A stretch of 64,000 nucleotides of DNA from Taiwanofungus camphoratus (GCA_003999685.1 CP021224.1:1054001-1118000), one strand, 5' to 3'; numbered from the stretch's first letter, positions 1 to 11,160 are shown. Made by a program: numbers and translations. Notes: generated from the sequence alone by a model not told the origin.

Positions 1-603
1 GTGCTTTCAATTTATACGCCCTACGGACTGTGCACACACGCCTCAGAATTGAAAATTGAATAAATTCCGAAAGAAGACGGTACACCACCTGCATCAACTG
101 AGGCACTCTGCGTGATGCCCAGAATATCGTACAAAGTGCGACCCGCGGCCATATGGCCCATATAATCGTGAGGGGGTGTCCAGGATGAGTACGGAACTGT
201 CACCTAGTGTACAGCGCGACAATAATGTAGAGGGCGAGTTGACCTGTCGGAGTTGCCAGGCGTGTAATGTTCGAATTCGGGTACGCGGCACGATCACGTG
301 AATCGCGACTAAAGTCACTCGTGCATTTTCGACGCGCGGCAGCCCGCTCAGGCTCTAGTCGATATACCACGAGCCTCAAACTTGAACCGACTAGCCTTGC
401 TAGCCCGGGCTCTGTGCTTGCTGGCTTGCGACACTGTTTTAGTTTTATTGCTCTAATTCGTGACATTTGTCATACTAACTTGAAGACAAAGAAGAATATT
501 AACGGACGTCCTCATTCCATCGACTGCTGCTCAGATGAAGCGTTGTTAGTATCAAGAATCGACTGCTCAACTAATCTCAGCGCTCAAGGAGTTTTTACAC
601 GTT
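1..603. other. intergenic, left edge
   Basis: No convincing coding sequence or RNA gene. Short open frames here show no family resemblance and overlap on both strands. The stretch probably contains the former promoter and 5' leader of the F-box pseudogene that follows. Confidence 0.5.
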
Positions 604-2176
604 ATGTTTTGCCGTCAAATCATGAGAACTGTAATGAATGGCATCGGCTATGACTTGACTTCGTGGACTTCACCCATCACACGGATCCCCGACGATGTCC
701 TATATTGTGTATTCTTACTCCTTGCATTAGGAAACAACTCACCCACCACTAGCAAGAAAACACTAACTGATGGTACCAGCTGGCTTGCGGTCACTTGCGT
801 CTGCCGCCAATGGCGGGATCTTGCCCTTGCCTCTCCGCCGCTCTGGACGCGACTCGAAATCAGCGAGGAGTCTAGCGCAGCTATGATACGCGCATATATA
901 CAACGCTCTAGACATGCTAGTCTATATGTCTCTTTCAAAGGTCCGATATTACGTTCGGAAACTGCAGAGAAATTAGGCAAGATCGCTCAGGCTTTGTCCC
1001 GTCATAGTCATCGGTTGGAGGTATTTGAAACTCGAGATTTGACTCCCGACGCAATGGAAGCTATACTATCACCGTTCGTATTCCCAGTACCACAGCTACG
1101 GACGCTCGCTTTGTCATCCGGTAGTCTTGGGCCATTGGCTATAGTGGAACGACCCGTCTTTGCTGACTAGATGCCATCACTACGTCGATTTATTGTAAAC
1201 ATCTTGCCAATGCCCTGGCATCCCTATCGAAATCTTACCGAATTGGTTGTCTTACTCCGAGATGTTCCATCTATGCAAGAACTTATATGTGCATTGCGAA
1301 ACTATCCCGATTTGAAGGTTTTGGCTTTGGGGTTCGTGGGTCCGCCTATGCCTGTTTTGGAGCCACAGACTGTTGTCGAGCTTGCTCATCTAAATACGAT
1401 GGCGTTGCATGGCAATTCTGATATGGTGACATGTCTCCTCGCGTGTTTGTCTTTCCCTGCGACAGCTTTAATCGATGTATAGTTTATTGTCCAACCTCAC
1501 TTTCCCATACACAATGCCCCGAATTTCTCGCGCCGACGCCTTGCGTGTACTGTCGATGACGGGGTTCTGGCACTGGCGAGAAATGATTCTTGCACCACGG
1601 CTCATCTCTCGACGCATGTTGATGGGTTTCGAACATGTAGACAAGTTCCGCCCTGCAGTCCAGTTCAGGTGGCTTTGGAATACTGATCGGGACGATACCG
1701 AAACCAGGTTTCATCAATTCGGATCTGTCGCAATGTTTGATGCTCTACGACGTCTTAGCATTGATTTCTCCTTGAATGCGGCATACGAACAAGATTGGGT
1801 TCACATTCTCAGCCAGATGCACGCCATAGAGTCCATTGATATTATCGGTTGGCAGGGCAGCAAAATGATGCTCCTCCCTGCGCTGAGACGGACCTTGGCA
1901 CCAGCAGCAGCGGGTGCCGTCAACATGTTGTGCCCAAACCTTACGTCCTTCAGAGTTTTACCAGGTTGTGAGATACAAACCTCCACCTTGGAGGAGTTGG
2001 TGGTCACATTCAAGATCCGCTCAGCATTCAATGCACGACTGGCTTTTTTGGAGGCCACGCTGAGCAGAGACATGCAGTATGACCTTGTCCTGGTCGGTCG
2101 AGTTTATGAGCTCGCTGAGACTGTCGTTATACATGGTCACGCGCATAGTTGGCCTTTTCCTGTCCTGTCGTACTAG
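604..2176 (+). pseudogene. F-box protein pseudogene (LRR-like C-terminus)
   Basis: Degenerate full-length relative of the two intact F-box genes at 51308-52921 and 57840-59369. An F-box-like start (ITRIPDDVLYCVF) is followed by the family pattern 'VCRQWRDLALASPPLWTRLEI'-type segment and later MPSLRRF and PYRNLTELVV blocks matching both paralogs. Two lesions are visible. An in-frame TAG at 1168-1170 sits exactly where both paralogs have Trp before MPSLR (TGG to TAG). A frame change near 1475 moves the reading frame at the FPATALI segment, where the paralogs have FPTTTTV and FPTSTSV. After the shift the frame stays open to 2176 and ends like the paralogs. No intron boundary fits either break, so this is probably a recent pseudogene. 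An intact member would be expected to act as a substrate adaptor of an SCF ubiquitin ligase. Confidence 0.75.
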
Positions 2177-2856
2177 TGACATACCGAAATTATATTCCTC
2201 TGTAGGTCAAATCCTCCCTTTTGACTTGAAGATCACTGACCTAATTAAATTAACGGCAGGTGTTGTGGCATGATAATGTATATGCTTCTTAGTATGCTGA
2301 TAGGTGTGATCCAGTCTAGGGTTTCCTTGAGTACTTATTCCGCTAGGAGCCCCGATTTTCAGCTGTCCTTCATAGCAGTACACAGTCTAGGTGACTGGTA
2401 GATTCTGAAAACTATCATTAATATGAATGTCCCCGTTGTATTCACACTTCAGACTTTATGCTGGAAGCATTCCTTACGTATGCTATATGATCACGGCAGC
2501 TTATACACGATTGCGCGTTAAAGGTACTATCGGTGCAGTCTGATCATACTGGTGGATGTTTGCCTGAGTGGCCTCTTGGAGTGGCCTTGAAGTATTTACT
2601 TCCGACCGCACGTGGTTAGGCATTGTCTATGATCGCTCACGGCCGTCATCTAAGTACTACTTAGTGAAGGATCCAGAGGAGAGCAGGCACATACTGAGAC
2701 TCAGCACTTCTTGGCTCCCGAAAATTCGAAATCTAGTCACTGTTTTCCCCCGGAACCTCGCATAACAAGAATTTAAGATCTTCATGCTTATCTTATCCTT
2801 GACCACTTCTAGCTGATTCCAACTACTTATCGGCGAAACATTTTTATTTGGCGAGA
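2177..2856. other. intergenic, about 680 bp
   Basis: Nothing coding is supported. A short ORF at 2568-2765 has no recognisable features. The last few hundred bases must hold the promoter of the CDK7-type kinase gene starting at 2857. No clear TATA box was seen. Confidence 0.4.
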
Positions 2857-4347
2857 ATGGATGCTGTGGAAAAGGCGAATGCGGAGAGACAAAAGCGATG
2901 GTGACCAGGTTGTTTTGAAAGAGACGCAAGCGTTGATTAAGCTCTGTTCAGGGCCAAGGACCAAAAAGTCGGTGAAGGTGCTTATGCCGTTGTGTACAGA
3001 GGTAAGCGGTGGTATCAAGGAAAAGACCCGATGCTCACCGGCTTCAAGGGCGGGAAATCGCGACGGGAAGGAAGGTTGCCATCAAGAAAATCAAGGTCGG
3101 ACAGTTCAAAGACGGTCTAGATATGTCTGCCATCCGCGAAGTCAAGTACCTCCGTGAGCTGAAGCATCAAAATGTTATCGAAGTGAGGATATCACATGGT
3201 ATATGCTTGCGTCTCTAACATATATCTATGAAGCTACTAGACGTATTCTCCTCAAAGACGAATCTCAACCTTGTACTCGAGTTTCTCGACACAGACCTCG
3301 AGCTTGTCATCAAAGATCGGTCATTAGTATTCCTTCCAGCAGATATCAAAAGCTGGATGGCTATGACCTTCCGTGGCCTTGAATTTTGTCATAGAAATTT
3401 CGTTCTACATAGGGTACGTCTCAAGTGTTTCCAATGTCCTAATGTCTCATCAAGTTGCTTGAATGTTCACACCCAGGATCTGAAACCAAACAACTTACTC
3501 ATCGCTTCAGATGGCCAGCTCAAATTGGCCGATTTTGGTCTCGCGCGAGATTTTGCAGACCCTGGATACAAGATGACTTGCCAAGTAATCACTCGGTAAG
3601 GCCGGGCTCATTGACAGCGGCTCCTGGTGCTGACCCAATTACCGATCAGGTGGTATCGGCCACCAGAGTTGCTGTTCGGTTGCCGATACTACAGCACAGC
3701 TGTCGATATCTGGTCTGTCGGATGCATATTCGCCGAACTCATGTTACGCACGCCGTACCTTCCCGGTGAGAGCGACATGGACCAACTGAAAACGATCTTC
3801 CGCGCTCTGGGAACACCTACAGAAGAAGATTGGCCTGTGTGTTTGCCTGTTTCATTTCTACGAGATCAATTCGGTTCGATTGAGCGTACTCCAGGGTCAT
3901 ACAAAACTACCAGACTACGTTCCGCTTGGCCAATTTCCTAGAACGCCTCTACGGGAGCTCTTCACCGCCGCGAGTGCTGACTGCCTCAACCTCCTTAGCA
4001 AATGCCTAATCTACGAACCTCGACGGCGAGTGAGTGCAAAAGATGTGAGTCCCATCGGCCCATACTTTGCACAAAGCTGAACCCAGCTCTCACAACAGGC
4101 TCTCAACCATCCCTATTTCTTCGCTCTTCCATACCCTACCCACCCCTCAAAGTTGCCCCAACCCGCATCAAAACACACCTCATCTCATCCGCTCGAGGAG
4201 GTCGACGGAAACGTGGACCTCAGCGGCCCTGGTCCAGGCGTGAAGGCAAACCCGCCGAACAAGCTGAAACGGAAGCTCTCCTCAGATGAATTGAACAGTA
4301 GGTCCATAGCACGACGGCTAGACTTCTCACAACACCGGCCTACATAA
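2857..4347 (+). CDS. KIN28: Kin28/CDK7-type kinase (TFIIH CTD kinase)
   Basis: Cyclin-dependent kinase of the TFIIH kinase module; the family phosphorylates Ser5 of the RNA polymerase II C-terminal domain in the nucleus. Eight exons: 2857-2900, 2952-3001, 3049-3182, 3234-3413, 3477-3595, 3650-3836, 3895-4044, 4099-4347; all phases close and give 370 aa. Visible motifs are the glycine loop ([13 protein letters not shown]), catalytic Lys (VAIKKI), PSTAIRE-equivalent helix ([11 protein letters not shown]), HRDLKPNN, DFG ([10 protein letters not shown]) and T-loop ([18 protein letters not shown]), whose Thr corresponds to CDK7 Thr170. [22 protein letters not shown] and [11 protein letters not shown] are strongly CDK7/Kin28-like, unlike CDK1 or Pho85. 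PPE replaces the usual APE. The C-terminal tail is low complexity and basic. Convergent with the nucleoporin gene downstream. Confidence 0.95.
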
Positions 4348-4623
4348 CACAAGATGAACAGGAGGTCTGAGACGACCGCAAAAGAGGGCGACACACAGGT
4401 GCCGCCTCATTCTTTCCATCCGCGTTCCCAGGTAGCTATAACGGACTGCTTTGTACAAATATGCAACGGATCTGTGTAAACTAAGACTATGTAATGTGTT
4501 CTTGATATGCAAACAAGAATGAGACATCACAGGAAGACCAAAAAAGGGAATAAATGCAGAGTTCCAGTCCAGATACCGGGCGGATATAGACGCTAGAAGT
4601 ACAACACCTAGAAGGCGTCTATG

Positions 4624-7370
4624 TTACCGTGGTGAATCACATACTATACATTTCTCCGTCGCGCTAGCCGGATTACTCAACATACATGTTTTGCACGTCC
4701 AGCTCTCCCCGACTGACTTCACCGGCGGCTTCATTCCTGCAGCAGCCCAGTTAAACCCAGTAGCCGCAGGTTTGGGCTTATTAGCCCTTGGCGCATCGCA
4801 GACAGAGCACTTCTCCGTCGCGCTGGCGGGATTACTCAACATACATATTGAGCATGTCCAGCTTTCCCCTGCAGGCGTTTCAGGCTGCTTCATCCCAGCT
4901 GCTGCCCAATTGAACCCGGTAGAGGATGCCGCAGGAAGCGGTGACTTCGAAAACCCAAAGGTAGGCAGGGAGGAGACAGGGGCAGCAATGGCTTTCTGGC
5001 GAGCCTTGAAAGAGCTCGGGCCTGCGCCAGGAGAAGATGTGGGTAAAGGGAACGTGTACTTAGGCAGCTTGTCCACGTCCATAGCCATTGCTATTGTCTT
5101 CGCATCTTGCGGCGTCACTGGCTGGACGGCAGCTGGCTTCATTGGCTGAGGGAGAGCGAAGGAGTGTACAGAAGGTACAGTGGGGGGTGGTTTGACAGTC
5201 TCTTCCTTCTCCTTTTCTTCCTTGTCCACTTGGATGCTGAAGCGCAGCTTCGAAGGCGCCCGAGGTGCAGAAGACTTTAGGTTACCAAATGCCGAGCGCT
5301 GGGCTGGACTTGCACTGAAGGGGTTTCTAAAGATAGGAGCAGAAGGTGAAGTGCTCCTGCTCCTGTCTCTGTTCTCGGAAGGCTCAATAACCTCTGAAGG
5401 CTGCATGTAGGTAGGTGACTGGCTGGGCTTAGTGGCCTGGGGCATGTCCACGTCGTCTATCTCCTCAACTGTGACCGTGGGTGGGGTCGGCTTGCGGCGA
5501 CCGTTGACCTGAGGTACACTCAACTTCTGTTTCTTGGGTGGTGAACCTCCCTCTTCGTCACTGACTTCCTCGACTATCACCGATGGTGGTCGCTTTTCCC
5601 TAGACGTCGTAGGTGTACGGCCATTGGTACCGTGCGCGGCCGAACATTCAGGGTCTTGTTGAAACGTACTTCGACGCGGTGCTGCTGTGAATGGCCCAGA
5701 CGTTGGAGCATCAACCCTGCTGGACAGGTCTGGTGGGGGACGCGACCTCGTGCTCCCCTGAAAATTGATCAGATGTGCTGTCTCAATGGCACAAGTGAAT
5801 AGAAATTTTACCTTCGGTACGGTGGCTTCAATGATCCTCTGAGGACTCAGCAGAGTTCCTTTCTTGTCAGTAGGTAGCTCTGCTTCTGCAGCAGGCTTCG
5901 CCGTCGCACTCCTCGCCCTCTTCACCGGTGGCTTCTTGGAAGGCCGAGGCGGCAGAGGGCTGGCCGCTTGATATGGGTTCACTAGATCGGGTTTTTTGGG
6001 AGGCGTCACCTCCTTAATAAGCTCAGTCATGAAACTCGCCGCACGTGTAGGCTTTGCAGGCTGAGTTTGTTGCGGAGGTTGAGGCGGCGAGCGGTCTGGC
6101 TGACCCCATGCCTGGCGGAGAGGTGAAGGCCTAGCAGGAGTAGTGGGTTTGGTGGGGAGACCAGTGGTACGAAAGCGCGGCGAAGCAGGAGGCACATGTG
6201 TACCGTTAACGTTTGCAGATGAAGGCGGAGCACCGTTCATGGCAGGAGCACCGTTTGTCGAGGGAGTAGAAGGTCCAGCAGTGGGTTGAGCTATGCCGTT
6301 CATGGCGGGATGAGCGCCTGATGTCGATGCAGAGGTTACACGCTGAGCAGCCGAGGTTTCGGCGTCCTCGCCTACCCTTCTGCGCTTCGCATCCGTCTTA
6401 GGTTTTTCAGGCGTCAATTTGATTCCTGAAGGGGAAGGTTTCGAGGGTCCGAACCCCGGTGATACATAACGGTTGCGCCGAGGACGCGAACTGCCCGCAC
6501 CATACCATATGTAGGTGCCATTAGGATTTTTTGCCAGTGTTTTGCGCGGAGGTTGGGAGGAAGTACCGGTAGGTGCTGGTGAAGATGAGTTAGGAGTCGT
6601 GAAAGTAGGAGTACTGCCGCGCTCCGGAGGAGGAGTGCTGGTAGTAAATCGGAAGGGTTCGCGTTCCTCATCTACTAGTCGAGTATGAGCTCCAAGACAG
6701 TCAACAATGCTATGATGCTTGCCTTTAACACGTTTTTCCAGCATCGCCACGATCCCTGCAAACTCCACTCGGTTGAGTTTCTCATTGCCTTTCGATGCTA
6801 AAAATTTCGAAATAATCTCGAGATTGGGACCGGGATCCGAGACTTCATCAAGGAACGTCGACATGATAGAGTCAACGGATTCAGGAGACGAAGTTGAGGC
6901 GTCCTTCATCTGAGTATTGGCTGTTGGGCCGTTCTGTGGAGGGGTTAGTGGAGGTGGAGGCGGTATGTTCTCGTGTTCTATCAAGGCCTGTTGCGCCAGA
7001 GGCGGCTGTGCAGGCTCATTCTGCTCTGAAAGCTATAGCAAACAGACCGCGTCAACACAAAGGTATCACGTTAGTTAAGTGAGACGTACCTGTTCGTCTC
7101 GGTAGACGGGTGCATGCGCTGCGTCGTAGTCGAAAGCTTCGGTTTGTTCATCAGATGGTGCTGAGAACAAGCGCAGAGGGTTAAAATGGCTGAGTAGCCC
7201 GGCTAAGGACCATGACTAGAAAGCGAAAATGCATGTTACGATAGAATCTAGAACAAAGCAGGAGGGTGGCGCACAGATTTCTTCGGGGGTGGGCGACGGT
7301 ATGGAGACGAATTATAGTTGCGCGTGGCACGACGAGCCGTGCCCGACGTAGTTCTTGACGCGCCGCTCAT
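4624..7370 (-). CDS. NUP60: Nup60/Nup153-type nuclear-basket nucleoporin with two RanBP2 zinc fingers
   Basis: Nuclear-pore basket protein. Exons on the minus strand: 7370-7275, 7215-7090, 7032-5812, 5757-4624, giving 858 aa. The N-terminus has an SPYRRPPPKK motif followed by an amphipathic stretch (WSLAGLLSHFNPLRLFS), resembling the yeast Nup60/Nup1 membrane-binding helix. A conserved helix (SKFLASKGNEKLNRVEFAGI) matches the yeast Nup60 region with SKKGNEPLSEIEIEG. A long Pro/Ser/Thr-rich disordered middle with scattered FGF follows. The C-terminus holds two nearly identical RanBP2-type C4 zinc fingers (WTCSICMLSNPASATEKCSVCDAPR type), each preceded by TGFNWAAAGMK. Fingers of this class bind Ran or ubiquitin; metazoan Nup153 also has them, yeast Nup60 does not. 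The 54-nt last intron is a multiple of three with no stop. Assignment rests on motif order recognised by eye. Confidence 0.82.
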
Positions 7371-7582
7371 TATCCTCGGTGTTGCGAGCAGGCAGGTGGA
7401 GATGGATGAAAGTACCAAGGAAAGAGTACAAGCAGTGGCCTGAGCTGAAGCTACAGCATGAGGCCACACAAGGCCACTCGACCTGCCCTAAACAAGTCAC
7501 GCACCCTCACCCGGGCCCTAGCGAGCTCAACGCATTGTCCAGTGTCTATTCATCGTCGTCGCTGCCGGTATTGTCGACGACA
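7371..7582. promoter_or_regulatory. shared divergent promoter, nucleoporin / complex I 21 kDa
   Basis: Only 212 bp separate the inferred start codons of the minus-strand nucleoporin and the plus-strand complex I gene, so both promoters must lie here or extend into the leaders. No TATA box was recognised. Confidence 0.5.
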
Positions 7583-8315
7583 ATGCCTGAGAAAACCGTC
7601 GAAACACCCTATCCTCTCATAGATGCGGACCCTCATGCATTCCGGGTCGTTCGCTACATGCGTCCTTCTGACTATGGTGTCTGGGCAACACTGACAGGTG
7701 CATTCCCTGGTGCCCTGTACTTCTGGGGTGCGTGCAATCTCGAGCCGGCTATATGTGCATGAATAGGGGTGTAAATGAGGGAGATATCGCTTCTAGACAT
7801 GGCGGACCCCACGAAGTACAAGCTCCGGACTCACCTTCGTCTTGGTGGTCTGCTCGGTTTCGTCGGTGGATTCTTGATGGCATATCAACGGTCCAGCTGC
7901 AAGTACATTCTCTTCCTGCCATTTATTGTGGCTTACTTTTTCCGCCAGTCCGATTCTGGGGATGGACCGAGAACAAGCGTGAGGAGGCCATGGACCGCGA
8001 GGAACTGACTCAGCGCGCACAGCAAGGCCTTCCTCTGTACGGCGAATCCTTCCAGCCTGAATGGGTTCAGGGTGCGGCCCACAGGAACTCTGCGTTCTCA
8101 CAGCTCAAATTTGGTGAGTGTCACATACTTCTTTCCTACGCTCATATTGATGGCATTATCACAGCCGTCTTCCCCATGTGAGTTAGTTGAGAAAGTCGAT
8201 ATTATCTCCGCTGACCATGCTTCGTGATGCTGCGTTCTCTTTCAGGGTCAACCTTGTCCATCACCAACACCATGGGACGGATCCGGCCAAGTACAAGCCT
8301 GAGGAGTCATCATAG
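7583..8315 (+). CDS. NADH:ubiquinone oxidoreductase (complex I) 21 kDa accessory subunit
   Basis: Accessory subunit of mitochondrial respiratory complex I, of the fungal type known as the Neurospora 20.9 kDa subunit. Exons: 7583-7727, 7797-7898, 7949-8113, 8165-8177, 8246-8315, giving 164 aa. The N-terminal signature YPLIDADPHAFRVVRYMRPSDYGVW is typical of the family, followed by a hydrophobic segment (ATLTGAFPGALYFW), a second one (LGGLLGFVGGFLMAY), then RFWGWTENKREEAMDREEL. Intron 2 (7899-7948) begins GCAAGT rather than GT; no GT donor nearby keeps frame, so it is a GC-AG intron. Exon 4 is only 13 nt. Convergent with the Ipi3 gene, 217 bp away. Confidence 0.88.
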
Positions 8316-8532
8316 AGAGCCCAACACAATTCTCTTTTAAGTGATCAGTCGATTGTTTTCAGAAGTTTCCAACGTAGTTCTGTGGAAATGAATGAGCTCC
8401 CCATACCTTCGTATAACCGTGTAAGCACAATGTAAGTGGCGCCTTCACATGTTTCACATTGATCGTCGTTCAGAGACGAGGGTTACCGCGTCCTGCACCA
8501 TGGATAGAACAGAATTGGATCAAGCAGTCACT

Positions 8533-10459
8533 TTACGTGCGCCCGCGTTTCCGCCTTCTACCGCTTCCTACACTATCCTCGCCATCCACCTCTACCTCTT
8601 TTCCCTGGGTTTGGGCCCCCGCCTTCTCCTTTCCCTCCTCAACTAGCTGTTTCACGACTGCCTCCCACATCGCATCATTCACACCCTTCGCCTTTCCAAG
8701 CTGCTCCCTTAATCGCGTGACCTCTTCTTCGAGTTCTACTACACGCGAGTGCAGCGGGACGCCTGAGGTCCCCGTGTTTACGCCCGAGTTTGAACTTATA
8801 AAGAATGCGTGGTCTCTGATAAGCTCTTCCCTGGGATATGAGAAGAACGCGTTGGTCTTTGACTGCGACGGAGTGAGAATTCCATAAGCATAAGAGCATA
8901 TATCTCGAGAGACATGCACACTACTGACGGAACTCGGCGCGGGCAGCATCATCGAGACCTCGTGCGCCTCACGCGCCTTTGCATCGCGCATACGTTGGAA
9001 TGGCGCAACCGTCCGCATAGGCATAGCATCTTTAGCATCCACGCCCGCGCCAGGTGCGAGGCTGAGACTGAGATGGCCCACCAGGTCCGGCGGGCGCAAC
9101 AGCGTTGCGAGGTGTGTGATCGTGAACCCCTTGTGAGTAGCGAACGTGCGAAGAAGCTGCTGTGAGGCAATGTCGTACGTATGGATGAGACCTGTTGCGG
9201 TACCAACAAGGAGCAATGACGAGGTAAGGGAAATGGCAAGGGTTGTGACTGGTTGGCTAATGCGAACAGTTCGTCTTCAGTTAGTGAACGAAAAGCGACG
9301 AATGAAAGTTGGGAGACTTACCCGACGGATATTAGTCTCTTCCTCGCTACCGGCGGATCCTCATCGTTGATACGTATAATATCGTCGACACCACCACCGC
9401 CGACAGCCTCCATCGCAGGACGACAGTACTTGTCCTCACGCTGGCGGAACAGATTCACTTGGTGTATCGAGCCGTCCGCAGATGCAGCAAAGAACAGGCG
9501 CTCTGTCCGATCCCATGCCAGACATGTGATCGGCTGAGGGAAGTTGAACGTTGTGAGGAGCGATTTCGAGGACAGGTCCCACAGCTAGCGCATCGTCTTA
9601 GATGCAAAAAAATTGAGAGAAAGTAATGGAAGCCAACCTTGGCTGAGTGGTCAAGTGAAGCTGTCAAAACACGGTACGAAGGGAATTGGCCTATGCCGCA
9701 GATGATATCAGTCACAGGCAGTGTGTGATCTGAGAAGGTGCAATATGGTGTTGGAAGGTCGTTTTGTAGATCGTCGTCCAGTAGTCTGTGGGGCAACAAG
9801 TTATGAGACGGGCAGACGAGAATACGGGATGTAAAGCGTGTTAACCTAGACATAGACCAGACACTCGCGCCGGAATCTTCGCTGCCTGACAGGAGTGTAG
9901 CACCATCATGGCTGAAGCGAAGGACGTTGACCTGCCGATAGTGGGCATCCCACGCATTGTACATGATCCCGGAGGCAATCTACTACAAGACCAAACAGTT
10001 TCATTTAGGGGTTCATGGAAACCAGAATGATTGTACAAGCCTCCCAAAGATATATTCGCCCTTGAGACGTCCCTCCTGCGCAGAAGTCTCCGCTGGGATC
10101 TACGGTCAAAGAGCATAGTTTTTCGGGGAGCACAATTTTGAGGGCAAGTTGGTCCTTTGAATATTCAATAAATATCGTATCCGGCGACGCTCGAAAGTAG
10201 CAGATAGCCATGGAAGAGCAAAGCATACTTTTTGGAAATTATATACGTTTAGAATGGATTTATCTGGTTGTGCTGCGAGCATAAATCCACCCTGTCCATT
10301 TCTTGACTGCACGACAGCTGTGCAATGTGTGCTGGCTGACGTCTGTTTGAATGACGCAAGGGAAGAACCGGTTTGGATATCGTGTAAAGAGATGGCCCCA
10401 GGACCAGACGAGGACGGTGTTGCTGCTGTCGCACAGAGAATACATTCGTGCAGCTGCAT
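8533..10459 (-). CDS. IPI3: Ipi3/WDR18-like WD40 protein, Rix1 complex
   Basis: WD-repeat component of the Rix1 complex, which acts in nucleolar pre-60S maturation and ITS2 processing. Exons (minus): 10459-10229, 10154-10041, 9979-9846, 9785-9638, 9584-9322, 9256-8533; 537 aa. Repeat blocks include CSLTVDPSGDFCAGGTSQGRIYLWE, NVLRFSHDGATLLSGSEDSGASVW, LLDDDLQ..CTFSDHTLPVTDI (characteristic of WDR18/Ipi3), RVLTASLDHSAKLWDL, and ITCLAWDRTERLFFAASADGSI. The C-terminus is a predicted coiled coil (RVVELEEEVTRLREQLG) ending in a basic tail. The exon 2/3 junction has no GT donor giving LWE-IASGIM; the best fit is a GC-AG intron (9980-10040, donor GCTTGT). A GT donor 18 nt downstream (GTTTCC) would add six residues and leave a 43-nt intron. 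Confidence 0.88.
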
Positions 10460-10656
10460 GATGCCAAAGTGCGCTGAGCTCCCAGATCACAGAAAAAAAA
10501 CCAGACTTTTCTCAAGTCGATATCCCACCGGCCAACAGTTGTTGAAACTTGATAAGATATGCCTATCTCATCCTCGACTACATCACCTGACCATTGTCTG
10601 TCACGCTTACAGCAATTTGGCAGAGAGAAATACGAGAAAATCTATAGGCTAAAGAC

Positions 10657-10940
10657 ATAGCACATAACTCAAAATTCCGCGACCATCAAACTGTGCGGAA
10701 ATGACCTCTCTACAGTTTGATGGTGGCCAATTTTTTATTAAAGGCCTTCTTAGATAGTTATAAGACCATCTTGCATGGAATTGAACATATTTGCTTAGAT
10801 AAGCAACGTGATATAGTAGCGTTCATTAATTATGTTTATATTCAGTACCTATCATGTGCCTTAACAAACACTTGTCCGGCTGTTACACGTGATGGTCACA
10901 CTGTGATGATAGTAGTCGAAAATGAGATGGGCATATCTTA
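10657..10940 (+). mobile_element. MITE-like element, copy 1
   Basis: About 284 bp, very similar over nearly its whole length to the reverse complement of 34282-34570. The right end is TATCTTA; the left end is a degraded form of TAAGATA. It contains an internal 13-bp perfect inverted repeat (ACCATCAAACTGT ... ACAGTTTGATGGT) separated by about 17 bp. There is no coding capacity. It sits between the divergent Ipi3 and DnaJ genes. Copy 1 carries the uninterrupted site (GGGCATATCTTA, 10929-10940) that is occupied by a transposon in copy 2. I call it MITE-like because the ends are inverted and TA-flanked; the superfamily cannot be named from sequence alone. Confidence 0.65.
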
Positions 10941-11160
10941 CAAACTGAGAGTATGGAAAACCAGTTAGCAAATTCACGTGCCCGAATCATTCGGCCAGCC
11001 AGTGGTGGCACAACTGCCGATTCTATCGAGTTTCTACCAAGTTCTAGCAGCATTCTGGACACAAGCCCACCTTACCTTGTTGTCTGGCGTATAATAACAC
11101 CGCGTTAAAAGCCCGGATTTCCTTCAATTCCTAGCATACCTCACGCATCTATCGGCTTCA
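10941..11160. promoter_or_regulatory. presumed promoter/5' leader of DnaJ gene
   Basis: About 220 bp between the MITE-like copy and the DnaJ start codon. It is moderately AT-rich and contains TATAATAAC near 11090. Its assignment as promoter rests on position only. Confidence 0.35.

Noticed and set aside
2553-2625. tRNA-like stretch (GCCTGAGTGG resembling a D-arm)
   Set aside because: No acceptor stem, anticodon arm or T-arm could be folded; a single A-box-like motif is not enough.
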